DNA of 64,000 bases from Pelomonas aquatica (lineage in GTDB: Bacteria; Pseudomonadota; Gammaproteobacteria; Burkholderiales; Burkholderiaceae_C): positions 62,001-126,000 of the forward strand of contig NZ_JAPPUW010000008.1 in assembly GCF_026712205.1 (NCBI RefSeq). The letters run 5' to 3'. The position numbers were made by a program, and so were the translations under genes. Shown here one piece after another: positions 54,661 to 62,576 of this stretch. The notes beneath the pieces are model-generated. The model was not told the origin of the DNA. It worked only from the letters and a program-made list of their open reading frames with translations, and made no database searches. Positions within the stretch are counted from its first letter, which is position 1. The number at the start of each line of letters is the position of its first letter.

Positions 54661-55111
54661 AGGGCAGAGCGTCGCGTTCGGCGAACTGACCATCAAGGGC
54701 GGAAGGTGCGAACTCAGAGGACGTGCGCATTCAAATCGTTCGGTGGCGCTGTGTTTTTCATGTGCTCAGATGTCAAACAATTGTCGACAGCAAGGTGCCG
54801 TGGTGCCGGTCAGGTCGTCGTTTTGATCTATAAATACTTGAAATAAAAGGGAAATGTTCAAGATGGCAGGGTGCTCAATTGAGCCTGGCACGCCATCAGC
54901 GCCCGCCGATCGGTCTTGTTGTCGGAGATGGACACCAGTGTTTTCACCGATGAGATCGATGCTAGTCATCTGATGACATTGGTGTACATTTTCATCAGCG
55001 AGTCGTCTGGAGCGTTCGCATGGGGATCGGCTGAGCGCCCAGGCCAGCGATTCGACCGACGCAACACCTCGTGACTCTCAAAGCCGAGTCGCGGCAACAA
55101 GGAGGGGCAGC
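54661..55111. other. AT-rich spacer with inverted repeat
   Basis: About 450 bp of visibly lower GC than the core genes, with no supported gene. It holds CTGATGA (54970-54976) and TCATCAG (54992-54998), an inverted repeat that could be an operator or debris. Short opens on both strands give no recognisable protein; transposase debris was considered but not shown. Confidence 0.45.
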
Positions 55112-55545
55112 ATGTATCTGACGGCGATCCAGCCCTTGTTGAAGGGCGCCACCAGCGTCGGCCTGCTGTGGGCGGCCTGCCTGGCTGTCGTCGTCGCAGC
55201 CACTTCCGTGGCGGCCGGCCCCTTGAGTTTCTCCTGGCGTGAGCTTCCGCCGCTCCCAGCCAAGCAGCAGGCCTGGTCCGACGCGATTCCTGTCAAGGCG
55301 CCGTGGTGGCGCCAGATCGGTCTGGCGGGCCTGATCGTCGGCGTGCACCGCGACGTGCTGCTCGTTGGCGGCGACGCGAACTTCCCCGAGCCCGGCCTGA
55401 CCTTCGCGCGCATGAACAACCTGGGCAAGGTCTATTGGGACGAACTGGTCCCCCGGGATCTGAAAGCCAACGCCTGGCAGGCGAACGCCCAGGCTGTGGG
55501 CGGGTCTGCCCAAGCTGCAGAAGTGAACGCGCCGCTGCCCGGTTT
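55112..55545 (+). pseudogene. Truncated kelch/mutarotase 5' fragment with N-terminal hydrophobic anchor
   Basis: The frame from the ATG at 55112 (AAGGAGG upstream) gives a hydrophobic segment (SVGLLWAACLAVVVAATSVA). It continues with FSWRELPPLPAKQQ, GLAGLIVGVHRDVLLVGGDANFPEPG and GKVYWDELVPRDLKANAWQ, the first-blade pattern of cyclically permuted mutarotase-type kelch proteins. Past about 55480 the kelch pattern is lost and, from 55523, the sequence is the duplicated receptor leader. The gene has lost all later blades. The frame stays open into unrelated sequence, so a chimaeric product is possible but unlikely to fold. Confidence 0.65.
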
Positions 55546-55912
55546 TCGTGGCCATGCACGCTTCGACGCCTTCCAGCCTCATGACCAAGCCGACCGATGT
55601 CATTCCCGTCGTCTTGATCCGAGGGGTTGCGCGCATCGTGCCGCGAACCGCGCGACGCGGAACTGCTTCTATCGGCCGCCCCTTCGCGGGTCCTGGTGTC
55701 CGGGCGCAGGGGTGGCTCATGTTCGCGGGCTGCGCGCGCGACGGGGCCCGTCCGAGGCGCATCTCGCGTGGACCCAGGCTCCTGCCGAGCCCCGCCGTGA
55801 TCGTGCGGGTTGATTAAGCCCGGGCATTCGGTCCGCTGTTTATTGGTGAGAGATGGTTCGTTGCACGGAACCGTTGTCGAGTTCAACCGTCCATTGGAGA
55901 GAGGAATCGCTC
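55546..55912 (+). other. Leader of the first receptor gene
   Basis: About 370 bp without a supported gene, duplicated at 58955-59305. The last 90 bp before the start codon are the best conserved and hold the ECF-like promoter candidate. Earlier parts show many substitutions, consistent with non-coding debris. Confidence 0.6.
55867..55891 (+). promoter_or_regulatory. ECF-sigma-like promoter candidate, copy A
   Basis: GGAACC (55867-55872), 15 bp, then CGTC (55888-55891) fits the general ECF pattern. It is unchanged in copy B although flanking bases differ. No ECF sigma/anti-sigma gene is in the window. Confidence 0.35.
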
Positions 55913-58873
55913 ATGTTGCCCGTCCAGTATCTACACAAATCGTCGAGGTCTCGTCGTCGCGGTTCGAGTTTTGCCGTCCTGACCCTTTCGACGCTGGCTG
56001 CGGCCTTGTCTGCCGCTGCCCATGCTCAGCAGGTCGGTGAGGCCAAGGCCGACACCGAGCAGGCCAAAGCCAAGCAGGCTGACGCCAAGGTGCTGGAAGC
56101 AGTCGTCATTACCGGAACAAATATCCGAAGTTCCAACCTCCTCTCATCGGCCCCGATCACCGAGGTGGGCAAAGAAGTCTTCGAGGGTACCGGTAGTATT
56201 TCGATCGAATCCACCCTGAGCAGAATCCCGTCCATCACATCGGGCCTGTCCGCATCGAGCAACAACACGTCGACCGGCGGTGATGCGGCAAACGTGGGGG
56301 TGGCGACAGTCTCCTTGCGCAATCTGGGTTCGGCACGCACCCTCGTGCTGGTCAATGGTCGCCGTTGGGTCTCGGGCGTTTCGGCCAACACCGGTTATGG
56401 CGTGGATCTGAACAGCATCCCTGCCCCGATGATCAAGCGCGTAGACATACTCACCGGCGGTCAGTCGGCGATTTATGGCTCGGACGCCATCGCGGGCGTG
56501 GTCAACATCATCACCAAGACCAACTTCAATGGCCTTGAACTCAACGCCCTCGCCTCAAACTCGGCGGATGGCGGTGCGGGCAAGAAGCGTTTCGATCTCA
56601 CCTACGGGCGCAACTTCGACGGGGGCAATGCCTGGATTTCCGTCGGCATGTCGAAGCAAATGGAACTACGGTCGTCACAGCGGCCATTTTCGTCCAACGC
56701 ATTGGGCTTCGCCGACACCAACAACGATGGCATCCTTGACGCGATGGTGGTTCGCAATGAATCGGCTTACGGAGATAGAAGCGCTTTGTTTTTCGGCAAG
56801 CTGAAGATTTTTGGTGATGGCAGTACCTTCAACACCAGTCAGCCGCTGCTCGATTCCCACTTCAACCGGCTGGGCACGACCGACTGGTACAACCAGTTCA
56901 ATCACCGATATCTTGTTGCACCTTACCAGCCCAGTTATATCGCCTCGGGCCTGACCGTAAACGTCGACGAGAAGTCGAAGGTCGAGTTCGAGATGAACTA
57001 CACCAAGGCCACCTCGTCCGTGGCGCTCGAGGCGGCGCCGGCTTCGGCGGTGGCCGATGCATTCCGGGTGGCCCAAGGTGGCACAACCGGGATCGACGTC
57101 GCGACCAGCCCCTACTTTGCGGGCAGCAGCGCCGGCGCGCAATTGCTGGCAGCGATGGGGCCCAATACCTCGCTTGACCGCGTGCAGACCTATCGCCGCA
57201 TGGTGGAACTGGGTGACCGAACGGTGTCGAACAAGCGCGAGACCTTCCGGACGGCCGCGAGTTTCACTCATGACTTCAGCGACAGCCTGTCCTGGAAGAG
57301 CAGCGCGGTTTACGGCACGACCTCGGAACTCCAGACCAATACCGGCGACTTCAGCATCCCCAATTTCCGCAATGCCTTGACGATCGAAGCCGATGGGAAA
57401 GGTGGCTATCGCTGCGCCAGTGCACAAGCACGCATCGAAGGCTGCGTTCCGGTCAATCCGTTTGGCACCACCGACAGCCTGGTCGGCAAGGCTGGAATAA
57501 CCGGCATTTCGCCCGCCGCGGCCAAGTATCTGGCGATTCCGACCGGACAAACCGGCGAGATCAGTCAGGTTGTCGTCAACTCGGTTGTTTCCGGCCAACT
57601 GCCGTTTTCGATTTCGGCTGATCCGGTCAGCTTCGCAGCTGGCGTCGAACACCGCCGGGAGCAGGCGAAGGAAACTCCCGATGCCTTCCGTCAGCAAGGC
57701 CTTTCCCGCGACCTTAAGGTCTCCGAGATTTCCGGAGCATTCAGCGTCAACGAAGTTTTTGGCGAAGTCGAGGCTCCGATCACGAAGTGGTTGAGTCTGA
57801 GCGCAGCCGCACGGATTGGCCACTATTCGACCGTCGGGACAAATATTACCCATCGCTATGGCTTCAATGCGCCGGTCCTGGACGTTTTGCGCTTGCGCGG
57901 CAGTTGGTCGCCGCGTTCGGTGCGCGCGCCAAATATCAATGATCTGTTCTCGAACGGTGTCACCAACACGGCCCCGGCGAATACCGACGTCTGCAACGGC
58001 GTGACTGCCTCAAGCACCGGAAACATTGCGGTCAACTGTCGCTCCGTTCCCGCCATCGCCAATCGTATCGCGACGCTCGGTTCTTTCACGCTGGTTTCCT
58101 CGGAACCAAACAATACGCGCCTGCTGCTCGCCGGATCGCCGACCCTGTCTGCAGAAGCGGCCAATACCAAGACGCTGGGCGGTGTACTGACCCCGATGCG
58201 CGGCCTGTCGTTGTCGGTCGACTATTACGATATCGCAATCAAGAATGGCATCACCCGCCTCACACCGGATCTCTTGGTCAAGAACTGCTATTCGGCAGCG
58301 CCGAATTCCTTTGATTCGACCTGCGGCGGAATCCTGGTCCGCGATGCGAACGATGGTCCGATCCTGAACCTTCGCTCTCCGCTGATCAACGCGGCCAGCA
58401 TCAAGACGCAGGGCGTCGACTTCGAAGTCGGCTACGTCGGGCACGGGCTCAACGTCGGCGTGTTCGCCAACTACCTCAATCGCTACGATGTCGTGGACGC
58501 AAGCGGCACCAGCACGGCCTCGGCTGGCCGTCCGCTGTATCCGAAATGGCGTATCACGACCAATGCCAGCTACAACGTCACGGATCAGCTCAATCTCTTC
58601 GCACAGGCGCGTTGGCGCAGCGAAACGAAGAGTTTCCTGACGGCAAATAACTATTCGGATGAGCTGAATAACATGAAGGCCGTCACCTATGTCGACCTCC
58701 GAGCGAACTACAAGGCTACCGAATCGCTGAGTTTCTATGTCGGCTCGAACAATGTGTTCAATGTTCAACCCGCCATCAACGTGCGCGATCCGGCGATCGG
58801 CACCAACACGGAACCGGGCGCCTACGACGTGATTGGCCGGCAGTATTTCGTCGGTATGAAGTTCAAGATGTAG
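55913..58873 (+). CDS. TonB-dependent receptor, first copy
   Basis: Outer-membrane active transporter of 986 residues. A signal peptide (about 1-40, Arg-rich then ALSAAAHAQ) precedes a plug domain with VVITGTNIRSSNLLSSAP, NLGSARTLVLVNGRRWVSG, SIPAPMIKRVDILTGGQSAIY and GSDAIAGVVNIITK. A long beta-barrel follows, ending RQYFVGMKFKM. The ATG at 55913 has a GAGAGAGGA Shine-Dalgarno and is the start shared with the second copy; an upstream in-frame ATG at 55853 is not shared. Substrate is inferred as sialic acid or sialylated glycan from the esterase and NanM fragments. The paralogue at 59306 has exactly the same length. No TonB/ExbBD genes are in the window. Confidence 0.93.
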   Translation: MLPVQYLHKSSRSRRRGSSFAVLTLSTLAAALSAAAHAQQVGEAKADTEQAKAKQADAKVLEAVVITGTNIRSSNLLSSAPITEVGKEVFEGTGSISIESTLSRIPSITSGLSASSNNTSTGGDAANVGVATVSLRNLGSARTLVLVNGRRWVSGVSANTGYGVDLNSIPAPMIKRVDILTGGQSAIYGSDAIAGVVNIITKTNFNGLELNALASNSADGGAGKKRFDLTYGRNFDGGNAWISVGMSKQMELRSSQRPFSSNALGFADTNNDGILDAMVVRNESAYGDRSALFFGKLKIFGDGSTFNTSQPLLDSHFNRLGTTDWYNQFNHRYLVAPYQPSYIASGLTVNVDEKSKVEFEMNYTKATSSVALEAAPASAVADAFRVAQGGTTGIDVATSPYFAGSSAGAQLLAAMGPNTSLDRVQTYRRMVELGDRTVSNKRETFRTAASFTHDFSDSLSWKSSAVYGTTSELQTNTGDFSIPNFRNALTIEADGKGGYRCASAQARIEGCVPVNPFGTTDSLVGKAGITGISPAAAKYLAIPTGQTGEISQVVVNSVVSGQLPFSISADPVSFAAGVEHRREQAKETPDAFRQQGLSRDLKVSEISGAFSVNEVFGEVEAPITKWLSLSAAARIGHYSTVGTNITHRYGFNAPVLDVLRLRGSWSPRSVRAPNINDLFSNGVTNTAPANTDVCNGVTASSTGNIAVNCRSVPAIANRIATLGSFTLVSSEPNNTRLLLAGSPTLSAEAANTKTLGGVLTPMRGLSLSVDYYDIAIKNGITRLTPDLLVKNCYSAAPNSFDSTCGGILVRDANDGPILNLRSPLINAASIKTQGVDFEVGYVGHGLNVGVFANYLNRYDVVDASGTSTASAGRPLYPKWRITTNASYNVTDQLNLFAQARWRSETKSFLTANNYSDELNNMKAVTYVDLRANYKATESLSFYVGSNNVFNVQPAINVRDPAIGTNTEPGAYDVIGRQYFVGMKFKM

Positions 58874-58895
58874 GCCCGCCCAGGGAGCGCCAGCA

Positions 58896-58952
58896 ATGAA
58901 GCGCCCGCTTGCAGTCCCGGCGCTTTCGCTGTTCACCGCCGCACCACTGTGA
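58896..58952 (+). pseudogene. Relic of sialate O-acetylesterase 5' end
   Basis: An ATG plus 17 codons reads MKRPLAVPALSLFTAAPL and stops. It matches the signal peptide of the full esterase at 62577 (MKHPLAVLAISLCTATPL) and shares the preceding GCGCCAGC. It marks the joint of the tandem duplication. Confidence 0.85.
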
Positions 58953-59305
58953 ACCCGCCGCGCCCGGTGTTCATGGCCACGCACGCTTCGATGCCATTCC
59001 CGCCGTCTTGATCCGACCGGCTGCGTGCATCGTGCCGCGGACCGCGCAATGCGGCGCCGCCTCTATCGGTCGCCCCTTCGCCGGTCCGGGCGCTTGGGCG
59101 CAGAAGCGGCTCTGGTTCGTGGGCCGTGCGTAACAGAGCCTGTCCGCGGCACCTCTCGCATAGAGCCTGGCTTCTGCCGAGCCCAGCCGCGGTCATGCGG
59201 GTTGGTTAAGCCGATGCATTCGGTCCGCTGTTTGTTGGTGAGTGATGGTTTCGTTGCACGGAACCGTTGTCGAGTTCAACCGTCCATTGAAGAGAGGAGT
59301 CACCC
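58953..59305 (+). other. Leader of the second receptor gene
   Basis: About 350 bp homologous to 55524-55912 and without a supported gene. The final 90 bp are nearly identical to copy A. Confidence 0.6.
59260..59284 (+). promoter_or_regulatory. ECF-sigma-like promoter candidate, copy B
   Basis: GGAACC (59260-59265), 15 bp, then CGTC (59281-59284), the same as in copy A despite a one-base insertion a few bases upstream. Confidence 0.35.
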
Positions 59306-62266
59306 ATGTTGCCCGTTCAATATCTACACAAATCGTCGAGGTCTCGTCGTCGCGGTTCGAGTTTTGCCGCGCTGACGCTTTCAGCGCTGGCTGCGGCCTT
59401 GTCCGCCGCTGCCCATGCTCAGCAGGTCGGTGAGGCCAAGACCGACACCGAGCAGGCCAAAGCCAAGCAGGCTGACGCCAAGGTGCTGGAAGCTGTCGTC
59501 ATTACCGGAACAAATATCCGGAGCGCCAACCTCGTTTCTTCGGCCCCCATCACCGAGGTGGGCAAGGCAATCTTCGAGGGTACCGGTAGTATTTCGATCG
59601 AAGACACCCTGAGCCGAATCCCGTCCATCACGGCGGGCCTGTCCGCGTCGAGCAACAACACGTCGACCGGCGGCGATGCGGCAAACGTGGGGGTGGCGAC
59701 AGTATCCTTGCGTAATCTGGGTTCGGCACGCACCCTCGTGCTGGTCAATGGCCGCCGTTGGGTCTCGGGCGTGTCGGCCAATACGGGTTATGGCGTCGAC
59801 CTGAACAGTATTCCCGTGGCCATGATCAAGCGGGTGGACGTTCTCACCGGCGGCCAGTCGGCGATTTATGGCTCGGATGCCATCGCGGGCGTGATCAACA
59901 TCATTACCAAGAAGGACTTCAACGGCCTTGAACTCAATGCACTCGCCTCCGATTCGGCGGATGGCGGTGCGGGCAGAAAGAGTTTCGACCTCACCTACGG
60001 GCGCAACTTCGACACGGGCAATGCCTGGGTTTCCATCGGCCAGTCGAAGCAGGAACCATTGCGCTCGGCGGACCGGCCTTTTTCGGCCAATGAGCTGCGT
60101 TTCCTCGATACCAACAAGGACGGCATTCTCGAATCGATTGCGGTGCGGAACGGGCCGGCGCATGTGCCTGGCGGTGCGCTCTTCTTTGGCAACCTGGCGA
60201 TGTTCGGGAATGGCAATCCCTTCAACACCAACCAGCCGCTGCTCGACTCAAAATTCAACCGGCTCGGTACCACCGACTGGGACAACCAGTTCGCGCGTCG
60301 CTACCTCGTCGCGCCTTACAAACCCTCCTACATCGCCTCGGGCCTGACCGTGGATGTCGACGAGAAGTCCAAGGCGGAGTTCGAGATGAACTACACCAAG
60401 ACGACCTCGTTCGTCGCGCTCGAGCCGGCGCCAGTCTCGGCGGTGGCCGATGTATTCCGGGTGCCGCAGGGCGCAACGACCGGGATCGACGTCGCGACCA
60501 GCCCCTATTTCGTGGGCAGTCGCGCCGGCGCGCAGTTGCTGGCAGCGATGGGGCCCAATACCTCGCTCGACCGCGTGCAGACCTTCCGTCGCCTGGTGGA
60601 ACTGGGTGACCGGACCGTGTCGAACAAGCGCGAGACCTTCCGGGCGGCCGCGAGTTTCACTCATGACTTCAGCGACAGCCTGTCATGGAAGAGCAGCGCG
60701 GTTTACGGGACGACCTCGGAACTCCAGACCAATACCGGCGACTTCAGCATCCCCAATTTCCGCAACGCCTTGACGATCGAAGCCGATGGGAAAGGTGGCT
60801 ATCGCTGCGCCAGTGCACAAGCACGCATCGAAGGCTGCGTGCCGATCAATCCGTTCGGGACGGTCGACAGCCTTGCCGGCAAGGCCGGCGTCACGGGTAT
60901 TTCACCTGAGGCCGTCAAGTATCTGGCGATTTCGACCGGACAAACCGGTGTCATCAAGCAGGGCGTCGTCAATTCGGTGCTCTCCGGCGAACTGCCGTAT
61001 GCGATTTCCGCCAATCCCATCAACTTCGCAGCCGGCGTTGAATTCCGCAGGGAGCAAGCCGAGGAGATTCCCGACGCATACCGTCAACAAGGACTTTCCC
61101 GTGACCTTCAAGTCTCGGCAATTTCTGGCGCATTCAGCGTCAAGGAAGCTTTTGGAGAAATCGAGGTGCCGGTCGCACGGTGGTTGAATCTGAGCGCCGC
61201 AGGCAGGTATGGCGACTATTCGACCGTCGGCAAGAATTTTACCCACCGCTATGGCTTGAATGCCCCGGTATCGGAAAAATTGCGGCTGCGCGGCAGTTGG
61301 TCGCCGCGTTCGGTGCGCGCGCCCAATATCAATGATCTGTTCTCGAACGGTGTCACCAACACGGCCCCGGCGAATACCGACGTCTGCAATGGTGTGACGG
61401 CCGCGAGCACCGGAAACATTGCGGACAACTGCCGTTCGATCCCGGCCATCGCCAATCGCATCGCGAACACCGGATCCTTTGCCCTGGTTTCGTCCGAAGC
61501 CAACAATACCCGGCTGCTGCTGGCAGGATCCCCAGCCTTGTCCGCGGAAACGGCCAAGACGACGACGCTGGGCGCGGTATTCACGCCGATGCAGGGCCTG
61601 TCGCTCTCGGTCGACTATTACAGTATCGACATCAAGAACGGCATCACTCGCCTTTCGTCGGATGTCCAGGTCAAGAACTGTTTTGGCGTTGCGCCGGGTT
61701 CATTCGATCCGACTTGCGGCGGAACCCTGTTCCGGGATGTGAAGGACGGCCCGATCCTGAACCTTCGCTCTCCGCTGATCAACGCGGCCAATATCACGAC
61801 GCGGGGCGTCGACTTCGAACTCGGCTATGTTGGGCACGGTTTCATTGGTGGCGTCTTCATGAACTACCTGGATCGCTACGATGTCGTCGATGCCACCGGC
61901 ACGAACGCCGTGTTTGCTGGTCGCCCGCTGTATCCGAAATGGCGTATCACGACCAATGCCGGCTATAACATCACGGATCAGATCAATCTCTTCGGGCAGG
62001 CGCGTTATCGCAGCAAGACGAAAAGCTTTCTGACGCCAAACGCCTATTCGGATGACCTGAACGATATGAAGGCCGTCACCTACGTCGATTTGAGATTGAA
62101 CTACAAGGCAACCAGCCAGTTGAGTGTTTATGTCGGAGCAAACAATGTGTTCAATGTTCAACCTGACATCAACGTACGCGATCCAGCTGTCGGCACCAAC
62201 ACGGAACCCGGCGCCTACGACGTGATCGGCAGACAGTATTTCGTCGGTATGAAGCTCAAGATGTAG
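59306..62266 (+). CDS. TonB-dependent receptor, second copy
   Basis: Paralogue of the first receptor, also 986 residues, with the same signal peptide, plug motifs (VVITGTNIRSANLVSSAP, TGGQSAIYGSDAIAGVINII) and barrel end (RQYFVGMKLKM). Identity is patchy. The signal peptide and plug, and a stretch equivalent to residues about 430-510, are almost unchanged at the nucleotide level. The barrel segment following the plug (about residues 245-310) and a part near 550-640 differ strongly without length change. That mosaic suggests gene conversion in some parts and divergence of outer loops in others. It starts at the ATG at 59306 after GAGAGGAG. It is the receptor copy next to the intact esterase. 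Confidence 0.93.
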   Translation: MLPVQYLHKSSRSRRRGSSFAALTLSALAAALSAAAHAQQVGEAKTDTEQAKAKQADAKVLEAVVITGTNIRSANLVSSAPITEVGKAIFEGTGSISIEDTLSRIPSITAGLSASSNNTSTGGDAANVGVATVSLRNLGSARTLVLVNGRRWVSGVSANTGYGVDLNSIPVAMIKRVDVLTGGQSAIYGSDAIAGVINIITKKDFNGLELNALASDSADGGAGRKSFDLTYGRNFDTGNAWVSIGQSKQEPLRSADRPFSANELRFLDTNKDGILESIAVRNGPAHVPGGALFFGNLAMFGNGNPFNTNQPLLDSKFNRLGTTDWDNQFARRYLVAPYKPSYIASGLTVDVDEKSKAEFEMNYTKTTSFVALEPAPVSAVADVFRVPQGATTGIDVATSPYFVGSRAGAQLLAAMGPNTSLDRVQTFRRLVELGDRTVSNKRETFRAAASFTHDFSDSLSWKSSAVYGTTSELQTNTGDFSIPNFRNALTIEADGKGGYRCASAQARIEGCVPINPFGTVDSLAGKAGVTGISPEAVKYLAISTGQTGVIKQGVVNSVLSGELPYAISANPINFAAGVEFRREQAEEIPDAYRQQGLSRDLQVSAISGAFSVKEAFGEIEVPVARWLNLSAAGRYGDYSTVGKNFTHRYGLNAPVSEKLRLRGSWSPRSVRAPNINDLFSNGVTNTAPANTDVCNGVTAASTGNIADNCRSIPAIANRIANTGSFALVSSEANNTRLLLAGSPALSAETAKTTTLGAVFTPMQGLSLSVDYYSIDIKNGITRLSSDVQVKNCFGVAPGSFDPTCGGTLFRDVKDGPILNLRSPLINAANITTRGVDFELGYVGHGFIGGVFMNYLDRYDVVDATGTNAVFAGRPLYPKWRITTNAGYNITDQINLFGQARYRSKTKSFLTPNAYSDDLNDMKAVTYVDLRLNYKATSQLSVYVGANNVFNVQPDINVRDPAVGTNTEPGAYDVIGRQYFVGMKLKM

Positions 62267-62576
62267 GCGCTCCCATCGCTTTCGGCACTGGGCTGCCGGC
62301 GCCGGGCCATCAAACGCCGATTCAGGCACTCAATAAATGGCGATCCTAAAAGCCGTTGCTATTTAACAAGTGGGTGTCTGAACAGGCGGGTCTTGACAAG
62401 TTCAAGTAAGAAGAAAACCGCGGGCCTTGCTGCGACATGGCTCTTACCTGGCGTTTTTGCCGTCGATGCAGCAAGCCCACGGACGGGCCCGAGTTCTTTG
62501 ACGCCGTAACTCAGAAATCCGAAATGAGAAGCCTTGAGACCGCATTTTCCGAGCTCGAAATGAGCGGGCGCCAGCG
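62267..62576 (+). other. Spacer between second receptor and esterase, with inverted repeat
   Basis: 310 bp without a supported gene; the equivalent spacer in copy A is 22 bp. It contains imperfect inverted arms GGGCCTTGCTGCGAC (62422-62436) and GTCGATGCAGCAAGCCC (62462-62478). It may be a small inserted or excised element or a processing hairpin. Confidence 0.5.

Larger units (their letters stand above)
55523..58948 (+). repeat. Tandem duplication, copy A (leader + receptor + esterase 5' end)
   Basis: Homology with copy B begins at GTGAAC (55523 in A, 58949 in B) and runs through leader, receptor and esterase start codons. Copy A has about 33 more bases in the leader than copy B. It lacks the approximately 290-bp segment found after the receptor in copy B. 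Confidence 0.8.

Noticed and set aside
54766-54969. 67-codon minus-strand frame in the AT-rich spacer
   Set aside because: Considered as transposase or integrase debris, but no motif supports that in any frame.
55853-55912. Upstream ATG extending the first receptor by 20 residues
   Set aside because: The extension is broken by a one-base difference in the second copy. The ATG at 55913 follows a good Shine-Dalgarno and is shared by both copies.
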